Below, in pieces: positions 42,031 to 53,159 of a stretch of DNA of 64,000 bases. The first letter of the stretch is position 1; each line of letters starts with the position of its first letter. The notes beneath the pieces are model-generated. The model was not told the DNA's origin and ran no database searches. It worked only from the letters and a program-made list of their open reading frames with translations. The position numbers were made by a program, and so were the translations under genes. The stretch is taken from the NCBI GenBank assembly GCA_024180945.1, contig JAKSGN010000022.1, positions 1 through 64,000 on the forward strand, read 5' to 3'. Origin of the DNA: Macrophomina tecta. Its lineage: Eukaryota > Ascomycota > Dothideomycetes > Botryosphaeriales > Botryosphaeriaceae.

Positions 42031-44755
42031 CAGACATCCCAATAATAAATAAATACATAATATTGACATATTCTTATGTATTCATTGGCAGATCCTAATA
42101 TTATTATCGATTGCTAAGCTTATCAATAATTATTAATATAAAACTGAAGCGCCATGCATGTCGTCGTTGCCGCCAGCAATATCCATGACCTTACCATCTA
42201 CTGCCACGTAGACTTTGCGGACCAAGTCATTCTTCACCCAGTTGCTCAGGCATTGAAGCTTCTCGATAGTATCAGGCGAGAGCCGTGCCCTGTCCCAAGA
42301 AATTGTCCGCCTTGCGCAAGAGAATACCCGTTCCGGATCGTCGGACATCGCCGGCACACTTAGTATGTCAATGGCCAATTGGTGTAAACGTGGATACTCA
42401 ATCCTCTGTTCTTCTCGACACCACCATTCAAGCGGTGTTTTGGTCGTCATAGGTCTTGGCGGAGAATTGACGAATTTTTCGAATTCATCCTCATCTCCGG
42501 GTTCATCCAAGACACTCATTGACTGCTTGATACGCTCGTACGGTGTTACTTCCCGTCGTTCGTCGTTCAGCCGAGCCGCGGACTCCGACGGGAGTGGCCG
42601 GTCCTTGTACTTCGCCCAATGCTGCCGTGCACCAGCAATAGCGGTCTGCCTCCATTCCTCTGCCCAGTGGCGGTCAAGGTACCTCCGGCGCTTTTCTGGA
42701 TGGAGCAATAATGCCGTGGCATATATTGGGTTTCTGTCACTCTCTTCATAATACTTCGAGAGAACCCACCAACCCATGTGAATGGAATGAACCATACGCG
42801 CGTTGCTGGCGTATTTGCCCTGCTTTAACATCAGTCCAGGTCTGGTAATCGATCGAGCCGTCCATGGCTTACCTTGGCATTCTCAAACTGCATGAAAAGA
42901 ATATCCATATTCTCTAGCACCTGATCTATTGATGCCCACTCCATTTGCTGCTCCAAGGTCGCTTGGTAAAACGGCTGCAAGAACTCGTGAGTCATTTTGA
43001 GTACTTGCCAATCATCATGTGTGAGGATGTCGTCTTCCAGCTCGTTGTGGTATTGGTTGAGGAATATTGACAATGGACCCTCTTGGCTGATAGCCGCATC
43101 AAGCAACTTGAACCATGAGTTCCAACGGGTGATATTGTCAATTCCAAGCGCCTTTTCTGCAATGTCATCCCATGCATCGTTGCGCACTGTGGAATTACGG
43201 ATGAACACCGCAATGTTGTGGAGTTTACCCATTGGGCCGATGCTCCGCCAGCCGGCAGTGTCATGGCGTTTCTTGCGCCTGTCGTGACTCTTGTGACAAG
43301 TGTTCGACTGAATTTGGTCGTGTAACGCGTCCGCAACTGTTACATCATTTACCTCGTGTTGCGCCTGCGCAATTGCGGCCTGCAGAGCGTCCTCACTAGT
43401 TGCAAAGAGAAAGGCTTGAAGGGACAAGTTAATGATGTGGCCGGCACACCGCGTTCGAGAGGACACTGGGTCAAGTGTAAGGCCGTACTCTTGCGACAGC
43501 TCAACAGCAAGTTGGCGGAGACAGGTGTCATTCTTTGCGTCATTGTCCCCAGTGAAGTAGCCGATTCGGGGCGCTAAGTGGTACTGTCGGATAATCGTCA
43601 TCAAGTGAGGTGCCATAGCCGTGCCGGCGTGAGAGCGGCGGAGGTTTGGTAGCCCTAGCAATGCTTTCCGAGGTTTGTAGGCCTCGTCAACCCATTGGGC
43701 GTGAACAGCGATATAGGCCTTCCGCTGAGGAGAAGACCATACGTCCATAGCAATGTGTACGAGGCTCCGGGCACGTTCTAGCCATTCCTTTACGGATTGT
43801 TGATGCGCATCGTAGGCCCTATCCAAGTCCGCCGCAACTGTGCTACCGGAATCAGTTAGGAACTCTTCAACGGCAGGGTTTATCGCGGCCAGAAGTGCCT
43901 GGTATTCCGGCCAGGTTACGCAGTTGAGCGGTAAATGTTTATGTGCGGATAGCAACATCTGTGCCTCTCGAAAGGCATCGACATTGATTACACTCCGTAG
44001 AGTGTTCATCTCATTCTCCCTGACTTGCTGCAGCCGCTTGCCGGTTGTTCTTGCGAAGGCATTTTCGATGGCTAGTTGGCGCCTGTTTTGAGATTTTGAA
44101 TCCTCTCGAACAAGTATGTGATGAGCCTTCTCGAGATGATAGCGGGCGTTGCCAGATATGTGGGTTGACCAGGATGGATTGCGACAACGCGTGCAGTAGT
44201 GAAGTAATTTCCCGCTCATAGTACGTGGCTCGTCGCCTTGAGCTTCTCGAAAGTGATCCCATGTTGATGTGGCTCTCAGTTTCCGTCTCTTGACCGTATG
44301 CTGAGCTGACGATGCCTCGGGTTCTGACAGTGTGCTGGCAACTTATGAGGCACTGTCAGAGGGTACCACGGAGGAAGAACTTGACGGGGCATTGGATTGG
44401 GGCAGTGAGGATATGTTGACGTCCATTGTCGTGTGTAGAGATATGTCGCTGATGTATTACGAACTGCGTACTTGCAACGTGACGGGTATGGCGAGGCAGC
44501 AGTTTCGGTTGCTAGGAGTTACAAACATTGGAGTTCACCTCCTATCTAGAGGCCTGATAAGCAGTAATATGCGTACAAGACTGCAATTTAATCTGAAACA
44601 CTCTGGGGGAATTGGCGCTGGAAAATAGTGGGCCTATATTATTAATAGTTAACAATATATATTTATTGGCAGCGTCTATATTATTATCCTTATGGAAAAG
44701 CTTAACAATAAATATGCCCTTAATAATAAATATATATTTATTACTGGGATGTCTG
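42031..44755 (-). mobile_element. hAT DNA transposon, 2.7 kb
   Basis: The ends CAGACATCCCAATAATAAATA (42031) and, inverted, CAGACATCCCAGTAATAAATA (44755) match at about 20 of 21 bases, start with CAG as hAT elements do, and have a shared subterminal AAGCTT...CAATAA/CCATAA patch. The transposase is on the minus strand. The right end lies inside the copia reading frame. The flanking octamers differ (CTTTCATA on the left, AGCAAGAG on the right), so the left flank has been replaced or deleted since insertion. Confidence 0.8.
42133..44426 (-). pseudogene. hAT transposase with BED zinc finger, one in-frame stop
   Basis: The reading frame is complement(42133..42819, 42873..44426); the 53-bp intron (42820-42872, GTAAGC...AAAGCAG with a CTGATG branch-like site) joins FENAK to GKYASN. 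The ATG at 44426 starts MDVNISSLPQSN, but a TAA (44343-44345, likely from CAA) interrupts codon 28; translation could restart at the ATG 44219, which would lose the start of the BED finger (STWDHF...CTRC...HLEKAHH). Central DDE parts include MDVWSSPQRKAYIAVHAQWVD, IGYFTGDNDAKNDT and RCAGHIINL. The C-terminal dimerisation domain is complete (PLEWWCREEQ, LSVPAMSDDPERVFS). Apart from the stop it looks intact and young. Confidence 0.8.
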
Positions 44756-47632
44756 AGCAAGAGTTGCAGCGTATGCTTCCTTCCGTGGTTTTCGAGGCTT
44801 CTTAAAAGGATCATTGCTGTAATTTGGATTCTGGTTTCTTGAACTTCTTGAGCTTTTCTCAGGAATGATCGTTTCTTCAGTGATATCGGCTGCAATATCT
44901 GCTCCTCTTGGTGCTCTGTTGCCTGGAGCAGCTCCTGGTTGTGGTGGAGTATCATACTGAGCTGGTAGCAGAGGTCCAAGTCGTTGCTCAGTTTGTTCTT
45001 GTGCTTGTTCTTGTTGCTCCATAGCTTCTTGTGGCACGAGAGCTTGTATTTGGGGTTCCACTGATTCTGAAGGTGTTGGTAATTGACGGGTAGACGAGTC
45101 TTTCTCAGCTTGAGATTGAATGGTTGCTTGAGCGTCGTTTGTTCCTTCGTAGTGGGATGAGGATTCGGATTCTTCCTGAGGCATGAGACCGTAGATTGAT
45201 GGTAGATTAGGAGTATTGAGGGGCTCAATTACTTCTTTTTCAAGAATTTTGCCGATATCAGTTTCGGTAGGGTCGTAGAAGCTCGTTTCGTCAAAGGTGA
45301 CGTCTCTGGTCCTTATTACCTTATCCTGGCTTGGAATCCAGATGCGGAAGATGTTGGTTGAGTCGTATCCAACGAGATATCCAATAAAAGCTCGTTCAGC
45401 AAGCTTGTGCGTGCGTGGGAGGTCCTTGCGTAGAGAGTAGGCTTTGCATCCATAGGCCTTAAGGTGAGAGAGATTTGGTTTATTGCCAGTGACTCTCTCG
45501 AAAGGAGTGATCCAGCTGAGTTTCTTGAGTGGAGTCCTGTTGTGGATATAGGCGGCGGCTCTGATGGTTTCAGGCCAAAGTCGTTCTGGGAGGTTGGCTC
45601 CAATTCGCATGGCTCGTGCTTTGGTGAGAAGTACACCCCCTGAGCGTTCAGAGTGTCCGTTTTGCTCGGGTGTTGCTGGAGCTGAAGTTTCAAGTGTGAT
45701 TCCATGGTCCATAAGATAAGAGAGAAAGGTATTTCCGAGTGTTGTTTCTCCATCAGTTCTGAAGAAGATAACTTTGCCATGGTAGCGTATCTTGATGATT
45801 TTGAGTCCGTAGATGGCCAGTTCAGCGGTGTCTGATTTGTGTCGATACGTGAATGGGAGGATGAAATTTGATGAAGAGCAGGCTAAATGGGCTGTCCATC
45901 TATCTCCGTTGTAAGCTGGCGTAAGTTGGAGAAGGTCGAACGTGACGCGCGAGAAGGGTTGTGACGGTTCTTCTTCCTTGTCTGGTAATCGCGAGATAAG
46001 ACGGTGAGCCTTTGATAGAGCGCAGGTCTCACAGTGCTGAAGTGGTTGATCAGATGGAGTGATGCTGGTGCCTTTGGTGGATTCTTCGAGGTGTTGAAGA
46101 GTTTCCTGGCTAGCGTGGCCAAGGATTTGGTGCCAGTTGGTGATCTGTGCGGCTTTAGTTGCGAAAGCAGTTGGTTGTAAGGCAATAAGTGAAGAGTGAG
46201 CTTGGAGAGTTGCTACGTTGCGCTCGAGATAAAAATGACCATTGTGTCGTTCAGTGAAGCAAAAGGTGTTGTTGTTTTTGCTGAGAGTGCCAGTCCTTGG
46301 ATTCCAGTCAATTCCTGCTTCGAGAGCTTTGTCGAGTGATATAAGATTGGCCATGAAAGATGGGGACATTGCAACGTCTTGGAGAGTAATATGGCCCTTT
46401 CCAGATGGTGTCTTGACATTCACGGTAACTGTTCCGTAGGCCGTGATTGGTGCAGTGGTTTCTCCGCAGGTGAGGTATTCATCTGGTTCAGCAGCTCTGG
46501 TTTGTGTGAATCTGTCTTGCATAAAGCTGTTGCAGATGTGATGATCGGTTCCAGAGTCTAGAATCCAGGATGATTGGAGAGAGGTATTGGCTCTTCTTGT
46601 AGAGTGACTAATGACTGAGAATGAGGCGACTTCGATTGAAGGAGATTTGCTTTGACTGTTGGCAGTAGTAGTGGATTGGAATCCAGGTTGTCTTTCTCTT
46701 TCTCGATTTAGTGCATAGTCAACTTTTGCTTTGATTTTTGGATCCTTGAGTCTTTCGTTGACACGTGTTTGAGCAGCCTTATTCGGTTTCCAGTGCTTTG
46801 GCCGTATATCCTCGTTCAAGTAGAAGCATTCCTTATACCAGTGATTGAGACCACAGATACAAGGTGGCTTGTCGTTATTTTCCTGTTCCTTGCCCTTGAA
46901 AGTGGCTGGGAAGGCTGAGTGTTTCGAAGACTTAGAGGGTTTCTCGAGATTTTCGATCCGTAGGTGTTGTCGATAGTCCTCAACAGCTTTGTGAAGAGAT
47001 GGCTTGTCAGTCTGGCCTCGTAAGATATGCAGTTCCATCTGAGAGTAGGTGGAGTCGATGCCTCGAAGTGAGAGGAGGAAATCTCTAACTGGTCGGTCGT
47101 CTTTAACTTGAGGAATGTCTCGTTGTTTTGCCTTGGTGTAGACTTCTTCCCAGGATTGAAGCCATCTCTCGATGTTCTGGTTGACTGGTCCTCGCTTGAG
47201 CTGGTTGTATTGCTGCTCAAGCTCTAGGTCGGTGGCTTCATTGGTTGGTGCAAGCTTGGCTTTGAGCGTCGTCAAGTAGGTCCAGGGATGATTGTCAGAA
47301 TCGGTGTTGCTGATGTAGGGCAGTAGGTTTGTAGCAATTGAGTCCTGAATGTAGGTTGCAAGATCAGCAAGTGCCTTTTGTTGTTTCTCGTAGAGTGCAT
47401 AGTCAGCGCGGTAGTTGCTCATCTCATAGTCGTAGGTGAGCTTCTTGTCAGCAGTAACAGTGCCCTCGATGGTTGGTTTCGTGGGCTTTGGAGTGCCCTC
47501 GGGTTTGGTTGTTAGTGAAGGATCAACGAGGCCCCAGATGTCAGTGTTCTGAGCTCTTCCTTTCACTAAGAATAGCCAGTGATTCCAGTCCGAAGACTTG
47601 GTGAGAATGTGGGACTTAGTAGAGTCTCCCAT
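44756..47632 (-). pseudogene. copia gag-protease-integrase polyprotein, truncated
   Basis: An open frame from the ATG 47632 for about 959 codons; the last four codons and the stop (QTSQ, TAA) are supplied by the hAT terminal repeat, so the frame formally ends at 44741. Gag (1 to about 300) ends with a Cys-rich CICGLNHWYKEC. The protease has SWILDSGTDHHICN near residue 355. The integrase has the HHCC finger (WHQILGHAS...CETC, about 500-540) and catalytic D (VTFDLL, about 566), D (FRTDGE, about 626) and E (NGHSERS, about 661), all present. A disordered Glu/Gln-rich linker follows. RT and RNase H should come next but are lost. The part that remains has no internal stop. Confidence 0.85.
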
Positions 47633-47851
47633 GTTGTCAGTGAGTAGTAATTGTCGAAGTCGTTGGTCCAGTTGGATCCGAGTAGTGGTGGTAGCCAGCG
47701 TGGCTCCGGTTTGAGAGTATTTGGTTCAGTCGCCGTAGCCTGTAACCGGACAGAAGCCGCAGTTCTGACAGCAGTTGCGTGTCAGTAAAGAGTACTCGTT
47801 TGAGTAGACGAGTTGATCAGCAAAGAGCTTAGAAGTGGGGTAGTCTTGGCG

Positions 47852-47868
47852 CTCCCCGGGCTCATAAC
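47852..47868 (-). promoter_or_regulatory. Probable copia primer-binding site
   Basis: Immediately inside the 5' LTR the minus strand reads GTTATGAGCCCGGGGAG. It resembles the copia-type site that pairs with the anticodon-side half of initiator-Met tRNA (Drosophila copia has a closely similar TTATGGGCCCAG). Confidence 0.6.
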
Positions 47869-48096
47869 TGTTGAATTTGGGTGAGTGAAGAGTAGTGAGG
47901 TCAGAAAGAGAGTAGATTCTGCCTGTCTCCTGAGAGGGAGGTAGGTATGCTTTGCTTATATACATAAATGAGTGCTTGAATAACCGAGGAGAATAGAAGC
48001 CGATATTGCTATCCGAAGCTTGTGAAGATGAGGAGTAGTGAGGAGGTGGCAAAGAGTAGATGCTGATCTGTAGCAATAAGGCAAAATAGTCTGACA
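47869..48096 (-). repeat. copia 5' LTR, 228 bp
   Basis: It reads TGTCAGAC...TTCAACA on the minus strand. It is the same length as, and by eye indistinguishable from, the solo LTRs at 658-885 and 52688-52915. The outer flank is ATTAC; the partner duplication is not in the window. Confidence 0.92.
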
Positions 48097-48927
48097 GTAA
48101 TGTCCCTCGAATATATGCCAATTTTACGGAGCGTCCGTAAATCTACAAGCATTCGACGTATAGACCGCTTGGCTGTGTCGATAGGGGTTTCGATCGGGAT
48201 AAACTCCTTAACAAGTGCGCGTAATGACCTCTTTCCGTTCCCTTGGCGGTTCCAATCTGTTATACCGAATCTCTCTCCAATCAATTTCTCTTGTTCAGCC
48301 GATATAAGTAGGTATCCATAACACCTTGCAGCGATCGATGTATGCTCCTTCGGGTGTTTACGGTAGAACTCCTCGATACGTCCGTAGGCACGGCATTCAG
48401 CGTAAAAAGGGTCAAGGTGAGCCCGGAACTCTTCATGTTGGAATGGAGCAAAAGGACGGAACTCGTCCAGTCACTCCATGTTGCTAGGGGGCCTCTTATA
48501 CCCCCAGCCCCTGATGTTAGGGTCGGTGGAACTGACGCATATATCTAACACTTCATCTCGAATCATGCGGTTTTGGCGACTACTAAATAAAAGTCTCTCC
48601 TCACAGAGATCAAAAAACTTAAATTTCGAATGTGTCAGCAATGACTTACGTCCAGCTAGTAATACGGTGACCTACTATCTTAAGAATGAAGATTTGAGAG
48701 TTGAGGTATACTTTAAAGGCGTATCCATCCCTCCCAAAAACAGAGCGCCCAAGCTGAGGTATAACTTCCTGGAATTGGATTTGAGGAATCGTGCCTGGGT
48801 AGGGATGCATCCTAAGGCCGCAGTAGTGTGGAAGAAGCTCCCCATAGTGTCCTCCGGTGAATTCTCTATCTCGCTCCTCCCGCCTTCTAGCAGCCGCTAT
48901 GTTTCGTCTTCTCTTATTCCGTGACAT
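48097..48927 (-). pseudogene. FTA2-like (Sim4 kinetochore subunit-like) gene, disrupted
   Basis: From the ATG 48927 the frame encodes MSRNKRRRNIAAARRREE, then FQEVIPQLG and FILKIVGHR. A short intron starting GTAAGTC (near 48650) leads to KFFDLCEERLL. After a TGA at about 48475 (probably from TGG) the frame goes on: WLDEFRPFAPFQHEEF, LDPFYAECRAYGRI, IAARCYGYLLISAEQEKLIGE and LRALVKEFIP, with RRMLVDLRTLRKIGI. That order fits the fungal FTA2 family (named for a kinetochore Sim4-complex subunit, expanded as kinase-like paralogues in many ascomycetes). The copia 5' LTR cuts it after RDIT, removing the C-terminal third. It is doubly broken by stop and insertion. The family call is probable, not certain. 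Confidence 0.55.
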
Positions 48928-49394
48928 AGATGGTGGCGTTGGTTCTCAAGCAAAAGTAGCAGTGAGATACGAAGTATGGTGGGCAGTAGATGAGAAAAGC
49001 ATAAGATGGTCATTCGATAGACTTGCATGAGATTTAGGCTGTTTTTCTACTCTGACCACGTTCTAATGTAATTGTGTTGACTCATACCCTCTCATATTTT
49101 CTGGAAAATACCCCACAGACTCGACAGGTAGAGAAACGGCAAATTACGAACATACCACTTCTTGGCGTAATAATTTCCCATCTACCACTGTATTGAATAC
49201 ACTACCACACACGTGACCTCGGCTCGAAAAATTACCCAAATGCCACTGTTTCTATCCCAGATGCCACCGTTTTATTAGTGGGCTTCGCGCCTCCCCCAGA
49301 CATTCTCGGACAGCAGACAAAAGCAGCAGTAGTTTTACTTAAAGGGAAAGGTCAAAGATTGTATCATGATAAATCTAAATCTCTATCCGTAGTC
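48928..49394. other. No gene recognised
   Basis: Short frames only. No transposon terminus was identified. Confidence 0.45.
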
Positions 49395-51032
49395 TCAGGA
49401 TTGGCCCATTCGAGCTCTTTTTCTTGATCGCGTTGATAGGGCTGGAGGCTCTTCGCTTTGGACATTACTCTCCTCTTCATCTCCACTTGTCATTGGTCTT
49501 TTGTCTCCACCTGGTGGACTTGATGTGACATTAATGGTGATATTTGGAACAGAGCTAGATGTCCCGAATGTAAAGGTATTGTTCGTAACAGTGGAATCAA
49601 TGTAAGTGACTTGTGAAGCGGCTAGATCCACTTGAGAGCTGCTGCTGCTTTGCTGTTCATCCACGTCTGGCCGTAGCTGCTGGTCTACAATTGGCTGGGA
49701 GACTGGCGGTTCAGTGGATGGGGACCGCAAGGCTGAATGTTCTGCTTCCGTTGTAGATGCCTGTGCTATATGAGGTTGATCGTGTTCGTTGTTTCTGTGC
49801 ACGTTTACTGCTTGCTTAGCAGCTCCAATTCCCTGAGCCTGGTGGCGTTGTCTTATTGCCTCGATTTCTGTGAGGCTCGCTTGTATAGCTCTGATCCGTT
49901 GCCATAAGGTACCGTGCTCTCCTGAGTCCGGCGGTTGGGAAATCAAAGATGGGCTGGATACGGTTTGATCAGGAAGTTGAGATGATACCCCTTGAATAGA
50001 TATAGTCTGTTCGGGACGGCACTGGATAGGTGTAATCTGACTAGGGCGATCTGATGTATCCGGGTGTTGTTGGAAATATGTTGCGCCTGATTGATACCGG
50101 TTTCGAGGCTCGTCCTGTTGCTCCTTCTGACCGCTTGATGATGCTAGATTTCCAAGCCTCCGGGCCTCTGTCTCCCGCGTCCTTCGCTTCATCCTTTTCT
50201 GGACTGGGCGACCTCGCGAGGGATCGTCAGGAGGTGGCTTTGTAACGCCATCAGGTTCGAGATCGTCCAGTAAAACCGGTAACAGAGAGTACTTATACTG
50301 TTCACGATACTCAGATATCTCGTAGAACTTGGCGATATAATTCTCGGGTCTGACATTGAAGAACCGACAGACAGCAATCGCATGTCTGCATGGGATTTTG
50401 CGATCCTGGAAAGTAAGAGAAGAACATTTCTGTGCTTTGATCTGAACGAGACGAGTGCCCGGTCCCCTGGGTTTGCTCGGTATACCAGAGCTACCATGTT
50501 CTCGCGCTCTTGAGGAGTCACAAGGTACTGGGTGCTCTCCTCGAGCTCTTTCCGGAAATATGCCATGGCATAGTTGGTATACACCTCATCTTTCTGGGGC
50601 TTATAACGTCTTTCGTAGAACTTCGACATCATATATGTCCATATATGATAAAGTGAATGGAGAATCGGTAAGTTACGAGTCTTCTATGGCTTGATCTTAG
50701 TCCGAATAGAAAATAGGCTCTCTAACAGATTCACTTACCATCCATACGCTATTTATCGACTCGGAAATATTGGAACATGCTTGACCAAACCGTGGGAAAT
50801 CGACCAGTGGCGCATTTGATGTTGCGTAGTGCTTTGTATCGACCTGGTCCAGATAGTGACGTGCAGGAGCAGAAAGAGACTCGATCTGGTCAAGAAAAGC
50901 TTTAAATTTAGCCTTAGTCTCGACCAGACAAGCAGCTCTGAATATCCTCTCAATTTTTTTTTTTCCAAATTCGTTTCCGACATTCTCGGCAAGATGTTGC
51001 GTGCAGTGATAACGGAAAGCTTTTGGGTTCAT
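49395..51032 (-). pseudogene. MULE transposase C-terminal half, frameshifted
   Basis: The minus strand encodes FRYHCTQHLAENVGNEFG, ACSNISESINSVWM, then after a 55-bp intron (50684-50738, GTAAGT...CCATAG) KTRNLPILHSLYHIW and SKFYERRY. Near 50450 a one-base frame change is needed to reach the SWIM finger (KCSSLTFQDRKIPCRHA, with C.S...C.H). A Gln/Ser-rich tail runs to the stop at 49395. The pattern HL..N...I and SESINS is that of MULE transposases of fungi. The N-terminal DDE core is missing (a different, plus-strand transposon end lies there). The tail frame is long and open, so decay is not extreme. Confidence 0.65.
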
Positions 51033-51059
51033 GATGGCCAGGACTTAGCCAATAAAGCT

Positions 51060-51682
51060 GCTCTTGTTCAACAAATTTCGCAGGAAACGCAACAAAGTTT
51101 AGTGCGCAATCTAATGGAGCTGCGACGAAGCAACGGCGATGTGGGCAATGCGGCGGAACTGGACATAACTCTCGCACGTGTCAAAAGGATGCGCAAAATA
51201 CTATAGACTAAGCGGTATAGTAGAGAAATTTAATTCCATGCGGCGTTGCAGAGTTATTCATACTTGAAGGAGTTCAGGATTAGTACGGTGGGCCACTCGC
51301 TTGTCTGGGCCACTCGCTTGTCTGGGCCACTCGCTTACAGCGCGTTTCAAGTTCTCCCTATGCGGGACCGGGCGCGGCGCTAAGTTGTCTGCAGCCGATT
51401 TTGCGTAGGAAAAGGCGGTAGAAGGCGGCAAAACTTAGCTCTAAGGCCCGTGCGGGAACACTAAACTCGACACCCCTACGGTAGGGCGAGTACCTCTAAG
51501 AAATCTAAGGAGAAAAGTAGATAAAATAAGAGAGAAAGATATCCGCTTAATCTCTATCTACTTTTCCTTTCTTACTTAGCGGTTGTGGTGGAGACACACG
51601 AGGTGTCGAACCTGTAGACAACTTTGCGCCGCGCCCGGTCCCGCATAGGGAGAACTTGAAACGCGCTGTATCCGATACGTTA
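51060..51682 (+). mobile_element. 3' end of a Tc1/Fot-type transposon, with zinc knuckle and end repeats
   Basis: The plus strand reads RRCGQCGGTGHNSRTCQ before a stop at 51209-51211, a CCHC knuckle found at the C-terminus of Fot/pogo-type transposases. Three direct copies of GGGCCACTCGCTT(GTCT) follow at about 51290-51337, as in such terminal repeats. If the nested MITE (51338-51668) is removed, the sequence continues CGCTTATCCGATACGTTA, a likely element end. The rest of the transposase is missing to the left. Confidence 0.5.
51338..51668. mobile_element. MITE with about 43-bp perfect inverted repeats, TSD TA
   Basis: CAGCGCGTTTCAAGTTCTCC at the left and its exact inverse GGAGAACTTGAAACGCGCTG at the right continue as inverted repeats through GCGGGACCGGGCGCGGCG. 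TA flanks both ends (51336-51337 and 51669-51670), a Tc1/mariner signature. It is 331 bp long and has no coding region. It is inserted in the terminal repeat of another transposon. Confidence 0.9.
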
Positions 51683-52028
51683 TCGACCGAATTCGCATTT
51701 CCTCAGCCAGGATGGTTCCTTACCACCTATAAGGATGCTGCCACTGCTTTCAGCAATCTTGCGCCCGCATCGATATTAGCGCGATAGATAACCCGTAAGG
51801 CACCGCTTAAACGCTTTGACTGGTGGCGCAGCAACAACAGGGTACAAACCAGCGATATCAGAGACTTAGGACTGGGTTTACGCGGGGAACTTTTCCTTCT
51901 AGGCGTCTGAGGTCCAGAGAGGTGTTTGATCAGGGCTCGCTGTCAAGGCCAATGCTTCGTTTGGTAGCTTGGTAGACATCCTGCTACTCTCTACCGCTGT
52001 GCAACTGTACGGTGTTGGGGTGATGCTC
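51671..52028. other. No gene recognised
   Basis: The remainder of the transposon end (to about 51682) is followed by sequence without a supported gene. One minus-strand frame begins near 52336 in another phase and overlaps the next gene; it is treated as a shadow. Confidence 0.45.
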
Positions 52029-52660
52029 TCAATCATCCGGATAATTTGGGAATGGCGCGCTCGGAGCAGTGCTCTCAACCATCCATCCGTTAGCCATCCA
52101 TCTGCCATCGGATGGATTATGTAAGCATCCATCCATCCATCCATCGGAAGGTGCCTGATGGCGATGGATGGTTGGTTGGTAGCACTGGTTCGGAGGCTCA
52201 AAGTGCAAAAGGTCGTCGATGGAGTCAGATGATCGTGGTAAATAGCGTGTGGATGGGCCTTCGCTGGCACCTTCGCCCAGAGTTGGAACTGAAGTATGCC
52301 CCTGTGTTGCCGCAGATCCATGGCCGCAGTCGTCATTGTGAATTGGCAACCAACTTAGTGCCCAATCGATGTAAGTGGCTTCGACCGGTAAAATATTCAG
52401 AGCCTCCTCTGGTGGTGCTGGCATTGCTCTGTGGTTTCGGTACTGATCATGGACCCGGTCCTGGCATCTCCGTATGATATCGATCAGTTGACTTCTGATG
52501 CTCTCCTCAAGCTGTGCAAGCTGCGGAGATATCTCGACAACCCGCTCCAGCTCCTGTCTCACAATTTGTGGTAGTCTTTCTCGCAGAAATTGTTCATAAC
52601 GTTCGAACTCGTGCAAACATAGAGGATTTTGTTGATGTGCGAGATTTGGGGCATCGCAAT
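52029..52660 (-). CDS. Hypothetical protein, 3' exon, with CCAT-repeat tail
   Basis: The open minus-strand frame runs from an acceptor-like ACTATACCCAG (about 52661-52671) to the stop at 52029. It reads DAPNLAHQQNPLCLHEFERYE, QFLRERLPQIVRQELERV, QLEESIRSQLIDIIRRCQD and then a polar region. An amphipathic helical core with regular Glu/Arg/Leu is clear, and the start resembles a Cys-containing lead (PDCDAPNL). The C-terminus contains Trp-Met-Asp repeats created by a CCAT microsatellite (about 52118-52144). The 5' exon is missing; a copia solo LTR begins 27 bp upstream and may have separated it. The family is not named. Confidence 0.4.
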
Positions 52661-52687
52661 CTGGGTATAGTTAATTGAAACATGTTC

Positions 52688-52915
52688 TGTCAGACTATTT
52701 TGCCTTATTGCTACAGATCAGCATCTACTCTTTGCCACCTCCTCACTACTCCTCATCTTCACAAGCTTCGGATAGCAATATCGGCTTCTATTCTCCTCGG
52801 TTATTCAAGCACTCATTTATGTATATAAGCAAAGCATACCTACCTCCCTCTCAGGAGACAGGCAGAATCTACTCTCTTTCTGACCTCACTACTCTTCACT
52901 CACCCAAATTCAACA
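52688..52915 (+). mobile_element. Solo LTR of the copia element, no TSD
   Basis: The same 228 bp (TGTCAGAC...TTCAACA) as at 658-885 and 47869-48096, with no visible difference. The flanking pentamers differ (TGTTC and CAACC), so it either came from recombination between two insertions or lost one flank. It marks the left border of the oxidase-PKS module. Confidence 0.9.
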
Positions 52916-53159
52916 CAACCAGTACGGTGTTGACTGATATGCGCAGAACAGCGTTGCCGGGATGACCGATGTTGCAGCGATACTTGGATAAACAAAAAGC
53001 CGAATACCGAAATCCGACGTCCACAACCGCACAGGAAAAAGCTCTGTCTATCGGTGGAGACTGACGAGGTTCTGCCGACTCGTGCCCCACACGCCTTCCG
53101 CTGCACTTTCGAGTTGCAAGCTGCTCCATTCCCGAAGTCCGACGTCCGACGTCCGAAGC

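Larger units (their letters stand above)
44756..48096 (-). mobile_element. Ty1/copia retrotransposon, 3' half missing
   Basis: From right to left on the minus strand it has a 5' LTR (47869-48096), a tRNA-type primer-binding site and a gag-protease-integrase frame, cut at 44755 by a hAT element. Reverse transcriptase, RNase H and the 3' LTR are absent from the window. The outer edge cuts an FTA2-like gene (GACATTAC|TGTCAG). The LTR matches two solo LTRs in the window without visible difference, so the insertion is recent. Confidence 0.85.

Noticed and set aside
47869..52915. Inversion between the opposite-facing copia LTRs at 47869 and 52688 as the reason for the missing TSD
   Set aside because: Exchanging the flanks does not create matching pentamers (ATTAC, TGTTC, CAACC), so the idea is not supported.
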